A stretch of DNA of 64,000 nucleotides, taken from positions 124,001-188,000 of the forward strand of contig CAWHHZ010000021.1 of the NCBI GenBank assembly GCA_963829355.1, given 5' to 3'. Both the position numbers and the translations under genes were made by a program. The notes under the pieces were generated by a model. It ran no database searches, was not told where the DNA came from, and saw nothing but the letters and a program-made list of their open reading frames with translations. The stretch is from CAWHHZ01 sp963829355. GTDB lineage: Bacteria > Acidobacteriota > Thermoanaerobaculia > Gp7-AA8 > JAHWKK01. This document shows, piece by piece, positions 40,878-50,387 of this stretch (within the stretch, counting starts at the first letter, position 1; each line of letters opens with the position of its first letter).

Positions 40878-42653
40878 ATGGTAAACGAGCGCGACGACGA
40901 AAAACTGATGGAAGAGGGAGCGACCACCGCCGACGTACCACCGGCAGAGGGAGGCGGACTCCTCTACCACGAGGCACAATGGTTCGGTCACCCGCGTGGT
41001 CTCTCCACACTGTTTTTCACCGAGATGTGGGAGCGGTTCAGCTACTACGGTATGCGTGCGCTGCTGGTGCTGTTCATGACGGCTCCGTTCGCCGGCAGCA
41101 ATCCGGGACTCGGTTTTGGAGTCGAGAAGGCCTCCGCGATCTACGGTCTCTACACCTCGATGGTCTATCTCCTCAGTCTTCCGGGAGGGTGGATCGCGGA
41201 TAAGCTGTGGGGCCAGAGACAGGCAGTATTCGTCGGCGGCTGCATCATTGCGGCGGGTCACTTTTCAATGGCTGCCCCTCTTCTCGGCCTTCCCGATCAG
41301 CCGTTTTTCTTTGCCGGTCTTCTCCTGATCGTCATCGGCACCGGACTTCTCAAACCGAACGTGTCGACGATCGTCGGCGATCTTTATCCTCAGTCCGAGA
41401 CGAGCCATACCGACGAAAAAATGGATGCGGAGGCGGAGCAGTGGGGAGCCAAGCGCGACGCCGGATTCTCCATTTTCTACATGGGTATCAATGTCGGCGC
41501 CATTCTCGGTCCGATGCTCTGCGGCTGGCTGGGCGAAAACATCAGCTTCCACTGGGGATTCTCCCTGGCCGGTTTCGGAATGGTCTCGGGCCTGATCCAG
41601 TACAAGCTCGGAGACAAGTACTTCGGTCCCGCAGGGTTGCTCAAGGGGGATGATTCCGCTGAGGTTCTCTCGAAGCGTGGAAGAAACTTCTACCTGATCG
41701 CCGGCACCATCGCGGCTGCCATCGCCATCTACGCGTATCTCGGAATCACCGGGGCAGTCTCTGCCGATCTCGTTCAGATCGGGACCTGGATCGGCTACGG
41801 CATCCTTCTCCTCGTCCTCCTTTTCTTCGCCTACCTGATCTTCGACATGAAGTGGGCCGCTGCCCTGCTCGTGCTCTGGACCGTCCTGGTGTTCATCTTC
41901 GGGCCGGGAACCGATCCGGATCTCGCTGGTCGTAACGCGACTCTCGGCACACTCGCCGTCTTCATCGTGATGTGCTTCGCCTTGATGATCTGGAAGCGCA
42001 ATGCCGTCGTCACGCAGCGGAAGCGCTACATGGTGATCTTCTGGCTCTTCCTTCTCGCGGCGATCTTCTGGTCCGGCTTTGAGCAGGCAGGATCTTCCAT
42101 GAACCTGTTCGCACGTGATCTGACCGATCGTGTGCTGTTCGGATGGGAAGTCCCGACGACCTGGCTTCAGCTGGTCAACCCGTTCTTCATCGTGATCTTT
42201 GCACCAGTATTCGGCTGGCTCTGGACCTGGCTCGCGGCGCGTCACAAGAACCCGTCGATTCCGGTCAAGTTCGGTCTCGGACTTCTCGGTCTGGCTGCAG
42301 GATTCTTCGTCCTCGCATGGGGCGCGGCGAATGCGGGCGAGGCCGGCAAGGTGGGGATGAGCTGGCTCGTCGTGACGTACTTCCTGCACACCGTCGGCGA
42401 GCTCTGTCTGTCGCCCGTCGGTCTTTCATCCATGACGAAGCTGGCGCCTCGGGGCAGAGTCGGTCAGATGATGGGGATCTGGTTCGTGGCGGCCGCGCTC
42501 GGCAACCTGTTTGCCGGACTCGTCGCGGGTCAGCTCGAAGAGCTCGCCCCCTCGGCGCTCTTCAACAGCGTGTCGATGTTCATCGCCGGAGCGGGCATCG
42601 TGGCGCTCATTTTCTCGCCGTTCGTGAAGAAGCTGACCGGCGGCATCGAATAG
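40878..42653 (+). CDS. Proton-dependent oligopeptide transporter (POT/PTR2 family)
   Basis: 591 aa, 12-14 membrane helices. Signature FFTEMWERFSYYGMRALLVL (ExxERFxYYG proton-coupling motif) near residue 50, FYMGINVGAILGPMLCGWLGE (PTR2 signature) and FEQAGSSMNLFARDLTD. A long hydrophilic N-terminus precedes. ATG 40878. Imports di- and tripeptides with protons. Followed by a bidirectional hairpin and convergent thiG. Confidence 0.93.
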   Translation: MVNERDDEKLMEEGATTADVPPAEGGGLLYHEAQWFGHPRGLSTLFFTEMWERFSYYGMRALLVLFMTAPFAGSNPGLGFGVEKASAIYGLYTSMVYLLSLPGGWIADKLWGQRQAVFVGGCIIAAGHFSMAAPLLGLPDQPFFFAGLLLIVIGTGLLKPNVSTIVGDLYPQSETSHTDEKMDAEAEQWGAKRDAGFSIFYMGINVGAILGPMLCGWLGENISFHWGFSLAGFGMVSGLIQYKLGDKYFGPAGLLKGDDSAEVLSKRGRNFYLIAGTIAAAIAIYAYLGITGAVSADLVQIGTWIGYGILLLVLLFFAYLIFDMKWAAALLVLWTVLVFIFGPGTDPDLAGRNATLGTLAVFIVMCFALMIWKRNAVVTQRKRYMVIFWLFLLAAIFWSGFEQAGSSMNLFARDLTDRVLFGWEVPTTWLQLVNPFFIVIFAPVFGWLWTWLAARHKNPSIPVKFGLGLLGLAAGFFVLAWGAANAGEAGKVGMSWLVVTYFLHTVGELCLSPVGLSSMTKLAPRGRVGQMMGIWFVAAALGNLFAGLVAGQLEELAPSALFNSVSMFIAGAGIVALIFSPFVKKLTGGIE

Positions 42654-42660
42654 AACCACG

Positions 42661-42697
42661 CGAGACGCGCGACCCCGTCTGTGGGTCGCGCGTCTCG
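42661..42697. terminator. Perfect 15-bp hairpin between convergent genes
   Basis: CGAGACGCGCGACCC (42661-42675) and GGGTCGCGCGTCTCG (42683-42697) with a 7-base loop, 7 bases after the transporter stop and before the convergent thiG end. Related hairpin sequence recurs near 50070 and 50345, so this is also a dispersed repeat. Confidence 0.7.
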
Positions 42698-42736
42698 AGC
42701 GATGCAGACCGGCGCTGCGCTGTGATTACCCCCAAC

Positions 42737-42838
42737 TGTCATCCTGAGCAAAGCGAAGGATCGGGTGGAGTGATCCTCGCCTGAAGTTGGGGCGAGTCTT
42801 TCCGTACGCGATCCTTCGCTGGCGCTCAGGTTGACAGT
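42737..42838. repeat. Mosaic inverted-repeat element
   Basis: CTGTCATCCTGAGCAAAGCGAAGGATCGGGTGGAG... and CCGTACGCGATCCTTCGCTGGCGCTCAGGTTGACAG ends, between the transporter and thiG. Confidence 0.8.
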
Positions 42839-42856
42839 CCTGGCTCCGGCTTCGCG

Positions 42857-43657
42857 CTATTCGATCATGTCGGTCACGGGACTTGATGCCGTCGCGTACA
42901 GTTTCCGGCCGATCCGACCGGCACGGTAGGCGAGGCGTCCTGCCTGCACCGCGAGCTTCATCGCCCGGGCCATCGCCACAGGATCCTCAGCGCCTGCGAT
43001 CCCGGTGTTCATCAGCACCGCGTCGACTCCGAGCTCCATCGCGATTGCGGCATCGGAAGCCGTGCCCACGCCCGCATCGACAATGACGGGGACGTTCGCG
43101 AACTCGCGGATAATCCGGATGTTCGTCGGGTTGCGCAGGCCCATTCCTGAACCGATCGGAGCACCGAGCGGCATGACGGCGGCGCAGCCGATCTCCTCGA
43201 GTTTTCGGCAGACGATCGGATCGTCATTGGTGTAAGGGAGCACGACGAACCCTTCCTCCACGAGAACCTTCGCGGCCTCGAGAAGCTGCTCGTTATCCGG
43301 GAACAGCGTACGCTGATCTCCAATGACCTCGAGCTTGATCCAGTCCGAGAGTCCGACTTCTCTGCCCAGACGCGCATAACGGATCGCCTCCTCGGCCGTG
43401 TAGCAGCCAGCCGTGTTCGGGAGAATGTGAATCGTTTTCGGATCGAGGTAGTCGAACAGCTTCGGCTGCTTTGGATCGGCAATCGAGGTTCGTCTCGTGG
43501 CGACGGTCACGATCTCGGCTCCTGAGGCCTCGATCGCCTCGGCCATCAGTTCCATCGTCTGGTACTTTCCGGTTCCGACGATGAGTCGAGATGAGAATGA
43601 TTTGCCGCCGAGCTCGAAGACGTCGGTGCTCGTGGTCGTTTCGTTGGCTGCTGTCAT
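42857..43657 (-). CDS. thiG: Thiazole synthase
   Basis: Condenses DXP, dehydroglycine and the ThiS thiocarboxylate to the thiamine thiazole. 266 aa TIM barrel: FSSRLIVGTGKY start, VTVATRRTS, ILPNTAGCYTAEEAIRYARL, IKLEVIGDQ, VLPYTNDDPI and GAPIGSGMGL phosphate-binding loop. Third in the glgC-rph-thiG run (34 bp after rph). No TPP riboswitch is recognised upstream. Confidence 0.95.
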   Translation of the reverse strand: MTAANETTTSTDVFELGGKSFSSRLIVGTGKYQTMELMAEAIEASGAEIVTVATRRTSIADPKQPKLFDYLDPKTIHILPNTAGCYTAEEAIRYARLGREVGLSDWIKLEVIGDQRTLFPDNEQLLEAAKVLVEEGFVVLPYTNDDPIVCRKLEEIGCAAVMPLGAPIGSGMGLRNPTNIRIIREFANVPVIVDAGVGTASDAAIAMELGVDAVLMNTGIAGAEDPVAMARAMKLAVQAGRLAYRAGRIGRKLYATASSPVTDMIE

Positions 43658-43691
43658 AATTTCCTCTGAGTATCGAGAGCGTCCACTCGTT

Positions 43692-44480
43692 TCAGCCCTT
43701 GAATTTCTTGTTGAAGCGTTTGATCGCGAACTCGTTCACCTCGTCGAAAATCGGGTCGAGGATTTCTTTCTGTTTGATCAGGAGCTCCTGAATGCCGCTC
43801 TTTGCGAGAGAGATCATGGCGGTTGCTTCCTCGTCGGTGAAGGAGCGTCCTTCCGCTGTGCCCTGGAGCTCGACGAATCTGAGATCGTCATCGGCGACGA
43901 CGTTCATGTCGACGTCTGCGGAAGAGTCTTCGACGTAGTTCAGATCGAGGAGTGGTCGTCCGTCGACGATTCCGACGGAGATCGCCGTGATCCACTTCTC
44001 CACCGGCCACGCCACGATTCTCTGCTCGAGATACTCTTTGGCAAGCGCGAGTGACATGGCGACGAAGGCACCCGTGATCGCAGCCGTCCGTGTCCCGCCG
44101 TCGGCCTGGATCACGTCGCAGTCGATCCAGACGGTCCGCTCGCCAAGCGATTCGAAGTTGATTGCTGCTCGCAGCGCGCGGCCGATCAGACGCTGGATCT
44201 CGAGCGTTCGGCCGCCCTGCTTCCCCTTCGACGCTTCCCTCTGCATGCGAGAGCTCGCCGAGGCGGGGAGCATGCCGTACTCGGCGGTGACCCACCCCTT
44301 TCCCGTTCGGTGAAGAAACGGGGGAACGCGCGACTCGATCGACGCGGTGCAGATCACCTTCGTGTCGCCAGCCTCGATCAGAACCGAGCCGTGGGCGCTC
44401 TTCAGGTAGTTGGGACGGATGATGACCGGGCGGATTTCATCGTCCGCGCGGCCGTCGGAACGGCTCTTTTCGTCTTTCAT
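43692..44480 (-). CDS. rph: Ribonuclease PH
   Basis: Phosphorolytic 3'-5' exoribonuclease trimming tRNA 3' ends. 262 aa. RPVIIRPNYLKSAHGSVLIEAG, GWVTAEYGMLPASASSRMQREA, RTLEIQRLIGRALRAAI, IDCDVIQADGGTRTAAITG and LLDLNYVEDSSADVDMN, the acidic metal-site region, are all present. 25 bp after glgC. Confidence 0.96.
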   Translation of the reverse strand: MKDEKSRSDGRADDEIRPVIIRPNYLKSAHGSVLIEAGDTKVICTASIESRVPPFLHRTGKGWVTAEYGMLPASASSRMQREASKGKQGGRTLEIQRLIGRALRAAINFESLGERTVWIDCDVIQADGGTRTAAITGAFVAMSLALAKEYLEQRIVAWPVEKWITAISVGIVDGRPLLDLNYVEDSSADVDMNVVADDDLRFVELQGTAEGRSFTDEEATAMISLAKSGIQELLIKQKEILDPIFDEVNEFAIKRFNKKFKG

Positions 44481-44505
44481 AGGAGATTCCTTCGTTGTGC
44501 CGGGA

Positions 44506-45760
44506 TCATTCGGGAGGAATGATCATACCCTTCGGGACCACGACGATACCGGAGTCGGTCACGGTGTAGCGTTCGCGATCGCGTTCCAGATCGTATCCGA
44601 TCCTCGCGCCCTGTGGCACCTTGACGCCCTTGTCGAGAATCGCGCGTTTGATCTTCGCGTGACGACCCACCTCGACTCCGTCGAGCAGGATCGACTCCTC
44701 GACCTCTGAGTACGAATTGATTTTAACCCGCGGCGAGAGCACCGACCGCAGGATCGAGCCTCCAGAGATGATCACACCGGCCGAGACCATCGAATCGAGC
44801 GCCTGTCCCGCGCGCTTCCCTTCGACGTCCGACCAGACGAACTTCGCCGGAGGGAGGTTGACCGAGTGCGACACGATCGGCCAGAGCGGGTTGTAGAGGC
44901 TGAAGGGGGGATCGACCGAGATCAGGTCCATCGTGGCCTCAAAGTACGAATCGACCGTGCCGACATCACGCCAGTAGCCCTGGTTCTTCTCGGGCTCGCC
45001 GGCAACGCGGTTTGTCGCGAAGTCGTACGCCTGCACCTTCATGGTCGGGTACATCGCCGGCACGATCTCCTTGCCGAAGTCATGCGCCGCATCGCGCAGA
45101 GCGTTGCTCTCGAGCGCGTCGATGACTGTCCTCGCCTTGAAGATGTAGTTACCCATCGAGGCGAGCACCCATCCGGGGCGGCCGGGGATTTCCTTGGCGC
45201 CCTTTCTTCGGCTTCTCGACGAACCCGGTGACACGACTCGACTCATCCACCTCCACGATGCCGAAGTGATAGGCCTGTTCCACGGGGACCGGAATGGTGG
45301 CGATCGTGAGATCCGCATCCTGATCGAGGTGGTACTCGAGCATGTGGTTCACATCCATCTTGTAGATGTGATCGCCTCCGAAGACGCAGACGTGCTGTGG
45401 GCTCTCGTCGAAAATGAGTTCCAGGTTCTGATAGACCGCGTCGGCGGTGCCCCGGAACCAGAACGGGCCCTTTCGCATCTGGGCAGGCACGATATCCACA
45501 TACTGTCCAATGGCAGTCGTGAGCCTCCAGGTTCGCGTGACGTGCTCGATCAGCGAATTGGACTTGAACTGGGTGAGGACCTTGATCTTGTGGAAGCCGG
45601 AGTTGATGAAGTTGCTCAGAACAAAGTCGATGATCCGGTACCTTCCGGCGAACGGTACGGCCGGCTTGGCCCGGTCGCGTGTGAGTGGGAACAATCTCTC
45701 GCCCATGCCGCCGGCGAGAACCATCGTAAGGACATTTCGAAACTTGAATGATCCATCCAT
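44506..45760 (-). CDS. glgC: Glucose-1-phosphate adenylyltransferase (frameshift)
   Basis: Makes ADP-glucose for glycogen synthesis. About 417 aa after repair. MVLAGGMGERLFPLTRDRAK is the nucleotide-binding/P-loop region; YRIIDFVLSNFINSGFHKIKVLTQ, FGGDHIYKMD and the left-handed helix repeats in the C-terminal part (SVLSPRVKINSYSEVEESIL). The frame breaks near 45202-45206; an extra G in AAAGGGCGCC separates VEKPKKG from AKEIPGRPGWVLASMG. ATG 45760 (MDGSFKF) preferred to GTG 45781. Confidence 0.93.
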
Positions 45761-45924
45761 GCGCTTGCTTATCCGATGCACGAGCCGGGCCGTTCAAGGA
45801 TAACAGGTAGCAGGTATGCATGGCAGAGGGAACGTGAGTGTGGAGAGATGCGATCGGACGCGATGACCATGATGCCGGAGGACGAGTGCCCCTTTCGCGA
45901 CGGTCTTGAGATAGAGTTCACGTG

Positions 45925-46972
45925 ATGGCAGATCGTGGTTATTACGACGTCCTGGGCGTCAAGAAAGACGCCTCCGAAGAAGAGATCAAGAAGGCTTACC
46001 GGAAGCTCGCCCGCAAGTACCACCCGGACGTCAATCCCGACGACAAGGAAGCAGAGAAGCGATTCAAGGAGATCTCCGAGGCCTACGCGGTGCTCAATGA
46101 CAAGGAGAAGCGTGCGCAGTACGACCGGGTAGGCAGCGAGCCGTTCAACTTCGGACGTGGTGCAGGCGGACCATTCGGCGGGGCCGGAGCTCAGGGCTTC
46201 AATTTCGATTTCGAGTTTCCGGGCGGCGCCAGGGGAGGACGTTCCCGTCGTTCCGGTTCTCGATCGGGCGGAGGAGCGGGAGGATTCAGTGACATTTTCT
46301 CCGACCTGTTCAGCGGAGGCGGGGGCTATCAGCAGGGTCCTCGCAAAGGCAATGACATCGAAGCCACCACGACCCTCGACATTTGGCGACGCGGTCCGGG
46401 GAACGACCGTGGCGCTCACGATGCAGCGTCAGCGGGAGTGTCCGCGATGCCACGGACTTGGCCACGTCGAGAACACAGTCTGCCCGCAGTGTGGCGGTTC
46501 AGGTGTCGTCGCGTCGCCGGAAACAGTCAGAGTGAAAATCCCCGAAGGAGTACGAGACGGGCAGAAGATCCGTCTGAGCGGCAAAGGCTCCGCGGGTGTC
46601 CAGGGTGGACCTCCAGGGGATCTGCTCGTGCGCATCAGCGTCCGCCCCCACCGGTTCTTCGAGCGACGCGGAGACGACATCCACGTCGAGCTGCCGGTCA
46701 CGATCGGCGAGGCGATGCGTGGTGGAGAGATCAGCGTGCCGACGATCCAGGGGTCGGTGCGTGCGAAGATCCCTCCGGCGACTCAGAGTGGGCAGGTGTT
46801 TCGTCTCACCGGCAAGGGCGTACGGAAGGCGAAGGGCGGACATGGAGATCACTACTACAAGGTCCAGGTCGTCGTGCCCAGATCATCTTCTCCTGAGATC
46901 GCCGAGGCGCTGGAGACTCTCGAAGCAATGTATGAGAGAAATCCACGCGAAGATCTGGAGACGGAGTTGTGA
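45925..46972 (+). CDS. dnaJ: DnaJ-type Hsp40 co-chaperone with half zinc finger (frameshift)
   Basis: About 348 aa after repair. J domain YYDVLGVKKDASEEEIKKAY and HPD at residue about 34; Gly/Phe-rich linker (GGAGAQGFNFDFEFPGG); cysteine region with only two CxxCxGxG motifs (CPRCHGLG, CPQCGGSG) instead of four, so one zinc site; then the C-terminal substrate domains (VRVKIPEGVRDGQKIRLSGKG). Break at about 46377-46382: an extra G in CTCGACATTT (restores TLTFGDAVRGTTVALTM). ATG 45925. Followed 25 bp later by the LpxH-like gene. Confidence 0.9.
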
Positions 46973-46997
46973 GTCCTCAGGCTGAGGAGCATGAGTC

Positions 46998-47723
46998 ATG
47001 ATCAAACGCGATTCGATCATTGTGATCGGCGATTCGCATATCGGCCTCGGCGATGGCGCCGAGGAGCGAATCGTCGCCTGGCTGGACCGTCTCGAGCAGA
47101 CCAGCCCGCGGGCTCTCTATCTCAACGGCGATGTGTTCCACTACTTCATCGGTGATCGAAAGTTCCATACAGGCTGCGGTGAAAAAGTTTCTCGATCGTC
47201 TCGCAGTCATGAAGAGCCGGGGCATCGAGGTTTACTACATCGAAGGGAACAGGGATTTCTTCGTTCGAGGGTCGTACGCCGAGCCTTCCGTCACGAGGGT
47301 CACCAGCCGTGAGAGTTTTACGCAGGAGATCGCCGATTCTTCCTGACTCACGGGGACATGATCAACGATCGGGACTACCCCTACCGCTTCTGGCGGCGGA
47401 TCTCGAAGAATGTGGTCACGAGATTCGCCGTGAGGCTCTGGCCGGAGCGATCCGCGCGCCGCTTCGTGGACAGTGTGGAGCGACGCCTGCGCAATGCGAA
47501 CTTCAAACACAAGCGACGACTGCCGACGGAACTGATGGAGGAGTACGGCAGAAAGCGCTCCGCCGAAGGCTACGACGTCGTCGTCTTCGGCCATTTTCAT
47601 CACAAGCTGCTTCTCGAGGCACACGGCACGACCGTCGCCGTGCTCCCCGCATGGTACGAGACTGAAGAAGCGATGGTGATCTCGCCCGAGACGGGAGAGT
47701 TCAGCTTCGAGACGGTTTCGTGA
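46998..47723 (+). CDS. lpxH: UDP-2,3-diacylglucosamine pyrophosphatase-like (LpxH) metallophosphatase (frameshifts)
   Basis: About 241 aa. Calcineurin-like metal motifs: IIVIGDSHIG, LYLNGDVFHYF, VYYIEGNRDFF, FLTHGDMIND and FGHFHHKLL, in the LpxH order, matching lipid A biosynthesis hydrolases. Broken at about 47163 (extra C in TTCCATACAG, restoring KFIQAAVKKF) and again around 47315-47335 (net change equal to two insertions or one deletion before FFLTHGD). Between them the middle frame carries EGNRDFF. Probably read errors. Confidence 0.82.
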
Positions 47724-48028
47724 GTCTTTGAGTCATTGAGTCATTGAGTGGTTGGATCGTTGAGTCATTAGGCAGAGCAAGGCTTAGACGGCAATCGTTG
47801 ACCGACAGTCGTTCAGGACGCTCCGTACGCTAAACTTTGTCATTCCGGACCGACTTGGCGATATCCGCGCCTGGCCGAGATTCCTCAGTCGCGCCGGAGG
47901 CGCTCCATCGGGATGACAGTGTGAGCTTGCAGAGATCCGACGCAATGACTCAAAGACCCAAAGACCCAAAGACCCAAAGACCCAACGACTCAATGACCCA
48001 ATGACTCAATGACCCAATGACTCAACCC
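47724..48028. repeat. Facing octamer arrays (TGAGTCAT / AYGACYCA)
   Basis: TGAGTCAT units at about 47722-47771 face AYGACYCA and AAGACCCA units at about 47943-48028, around a 170-base spacer with a CATTCCGG variant. The right array runs up to the MBL gene start. Confidence 0.85.
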
Positions 48029-48808
48029 ATGAAAATCACCTTTCTCGGCACAGGCACCTCCACCGGCGTACCCGTCATCGGGTGCCGGTGCCCGGTTTGT
48101 ACGTCGGATGATCCGCGTAATCAGCGGCTTCGGCAGTCTGCCCTCGTCGAGACGCGGGGGAAGACGATCCTCATCGACACGACACCTGATCTTCGAACAC
48201 AGCTTCTGCGGAATCCGGTCGAGTGGATCGATTTCGTACTGTTTACTCACTCACACGCCGATCACATCATGGGGCTCGACGACATCCGCCCGTTCAACTT
48301 CTTTCACCGGCGCTCCATGACCGGATTCGCGAACCACTGGACCGCTCGTGCGATCAGAGAGTCGTTCAGCTATATCTGGGCGGATACGCAGATTGGCGGA
48401 GGAAAGCCGCGCCTGGAGCTCGAGGAGATCGAGGGGCCGTTTGAATTCGCGGGTATCCGTGTGACTCCGATTCCTGTGACGCACGGCAAGTGGACGATCC
48501 TCGGGTTTCGGATCGGCGACTTCGCCTACATCACCGACACGAACGGGATTCCGCCCGAGTCGATGCCGTTGCTCGAGAATCTGAAGGTGCTCGCGCTCGA
48601 CGGACTCCGGAATTCCCCTGCTCACCCGACCCACTTCACGATTCCGGAGGCGATCGAGGCCGCCCGCCAGATCGATGCAGAGATGACCTACCTGATTCAC
48701 ATGAGTCACGACGTCGACCATGAAGAAACCTCACGCGAGCTGCCGGAGCGGTTCGAACTGGCGTGGGATGGGCTGGTCATCGAGCTGCCGGACGGAGACC
48801 TCGAATGA
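48029..48808 (+). CDS. MBL-fold metallohydrolase (PhnP-like)
   Basis: 259 aa. KITFLGTGTSTGVPVIGCRCPVC start with a GCxCxxC zinc motif typical of PhnP-type phosphodiesterases, THSHADHIMGLDDIRP (HxHxDH), VTHGK, ITDTNG and HMSHDVDHEE. Cyclic phosphodiesterase or similar. An in-frame ATG at 48017 lies in the octamer array; 48029 (MKITFLG) is preferred. Stop overlaps aroA (ATGA). Confidence 0.85.
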   Translation: MKITFLGTGTSTGVPVIGCRCPVCTSDDPRNQRLRQSALVETRGKTILIDTTPDLRTQLLRNPVEWIDFVLFTHSHADHIMGLDDIRPFNFFHRRSMTGFANHWTARAIRESFSYIWADTQIGGGKPRLELEEIEGPFEFAGIRVTPIPVTHGKWTILGFRIGDFAYITDTNGIPPESMPLLENLKVLALDGLRNSPAHPTHFTIPEAIEAARQIDAEMTYLIHMSHDVDHEETSRELPERFELAWDGLVIELPDGDLE

Positions 48809-50061
48809 AGGAGATCCGCAGAATCGAAGATGTCGCCGGGTCGGTCGCGGCACCGGCGTCGAAATCTCTGACGAACCGTGCGCTGCTGCTCGCGATGATC
48901 GCGCAGGGCGACACAACGATCGTCGATCCACTCGACAGCGATGACTCGCGTTTCATGCTCGAATGCGTGCGAAGGCTCGGATTCGAAGTCGGGGGCAGCC
49001 TGCGGAACTCAGTCACAGTCGGGCCGCGCGTGAGAATGTACGCGGAGGCGGTCGAGCTCTTCGTAGGGAACGCGGGGACGGCGATGCGGTTCCTGACGGG
49101 CTTCCTCCCATTCGTCCCCGGCAGGTATCTTCTTCGCGGCGAGCAGAGGATGCACGAGCGGCCGATCGGTCACCTGGTCGACGCACTCGGCGCCATCGGG
49201 GCGGAGATTGAGTATGTCGAGAAGGAGGGTTATCCGCCGATCCTGATCAGAGGCCGGATGATGCGCGGGGGAATGCAGGTGCCGGTCGATGGCAGTCTCT
49301 CGAGCCAATTCATCTCGGCTCTGATGATGGGAGGCGCCGCGGTCGAGTCCGGGATGATGATCGACATGCAGAACGCCGTCTCGATGCCGTACGTCCATCT
49401 CACCGCCGGGATTCTCCGTGATTTCGGAGTCGATGTGACGTTCGAGGGGAGTCGGATCGGCATTCGTCCTCAATCTGTCGAGCGATCCGAGTACCGGGTC
49501 GAGGGAGATTACTCCTCGGCGTCGTACTGGTTCGCGCTGGCCGCGATCAATGGCGGGCCGATCGAGGTGTCGAATCTGCGGAGCAACTCGTCGCAGGGGG
49601 ATCGCAGGTTTGTCGAGGTGCTCGAGCAGATGGGGGCAGGGATCGAGCGGCGAGAGGGATCCATCGTCATCACTGGCGGTTCGCTCGAAGGAGGAACCTT
49701 CGACATGAACGATATCCCCGATATCGTTCCTACTCTGGCGGCGATTGCCCCTCTCGCACGCAGTCCGGTTGAGATCGTCAACGTCGCGAACCTGAGAGTG
49801 AAAGAGTCGGATCGTATCAGCGTCCTGGCGAGCGAACTGAGAAAGCTCGGTGCCACTGTGGAAGAGCGCCCGGCCGGACTGCGGATCGAACCGGGATGGA
49901 GCGATGAGCCCGCGACGATCGATCCGCACGACGATCACCGGATCGCGATGGCCTTCGCCGTAGCCGGGACCGTACGGGGGAATGTCTCCATCGAGAACGA
50001 GAGAGTCGTCGCCAAGAGCTATCCTCGCTTCTGGCGAGAGCTCGATCGATTGTGCGAATAG
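48805..50061 (+). CDS. aroA: 5-enolpyruvylshikimate-3-phosphate synthase
   Basis: Transfers enolpyruvyl from PEP to shikimate-3-phosphate. 418 aa. APASKSLTNRALLLAMIAQG, FVGNAGTAMRFLTGFL, YLLRGEQRMHERPI, VDGSLSSQFISALMM, RVKESDRIS and DHRIAMAFAVAGT, all in order, with the conserved Lys, Arg and Asp residues present. Class I versus II not determined. Coupled to the MBL gene. Confidence 0.96.
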   Translation: MKEIRRIEDVAGSVAAPASKSLTNRALLLAMIAQGDTTIVDPLDSDDSRFMLECVRRLGFEVGGSLRNSVTVGPRVRMYAEAVELFVGNAGTAMRFLTGFLPFVPGRYLLRGEQRMHERPIGHLVDALGAIGAEIEYVEKEGYPPILIRGRMMRGGMQVPVDGSLSSQFISALMMGGAAVESGMMIDMQNAVSMPYVHLTAGILRDFGVDVTFEGSRIGIRPQSVERSEYRVEGDYSSASYWFALAAINGGPIEVSNLRSNSSQGDRRFVEVLEQMGAGIERREGSIVITGGSLEGGTFDMNDIPDIVPTLAAIAPLARSPVEIVNVANLRVKESDRISVLASELRKLGATVEERPAGLRIEPGWSDEPATIDPHDDHRIAMAFAVAGTVRGNVSIENERVVAKSYPRFWRELDRLCE

Positions 50062-50387
50062 TGTGACGACCGTGTGGGTCGGGCGTCTCGCCCGATGTCA
50101 TTCGGCGTCTCGCCGGATGACGGCGTGCGCGTACGAGTCGGGCGGGGCCGCGGAGCGGCCGGGCCAGCCTTTCGCGGGGCGCGAATGACGGATTGGTCCG
50201 CAACATCTTCTCCCGAGAGAATCGAACGACAGTAACCTCAATCGTACGTTCACCATCACTAGCTGGAGATTCATGCCCCGGCCGAGCGCAGCCCGCCCCG
50301 ATTGCTGTGATTCAACGGTCAGCCGGCGGGACGCCGGCTGACATCGCGCGAGACGCGCGACCCACACCGAGACCCACACCCACACCA
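50062..50387. other. Intergenic region with hairpins, between convergent genes
   Basis: Contains GTGTGGGTCGGGCGTCTCGC (from 50071) and its imperfect inverse near 50347-50367, and a perfect 11-bp hairpin GTCAGCCGGCG-GGA-CGCCGGCTGAC at 50318-50342, which probably ends both genes. No gene seen. Confidence 0.7.
50318..50342. terminator. Perfect 11-bp hairpin
   Basis: GTCAGCCGGCG paired with CGCCGGCTGAC around a GGA loop, between convergent aroA and the antiporter gene; no T-run. Confidence 0.6.

Noticed and set aside
41265..42389. 374-codon minus-strand frame antisense to the POT transporter
   Set aside because: Antisense of membrane helices gives charged, low-complexity sequence; no support.
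42857..43691. TPP riboswitch for thiG
   Set aside because: Only 34 bp separate rph and thiG and no THI-box sequence is visible.
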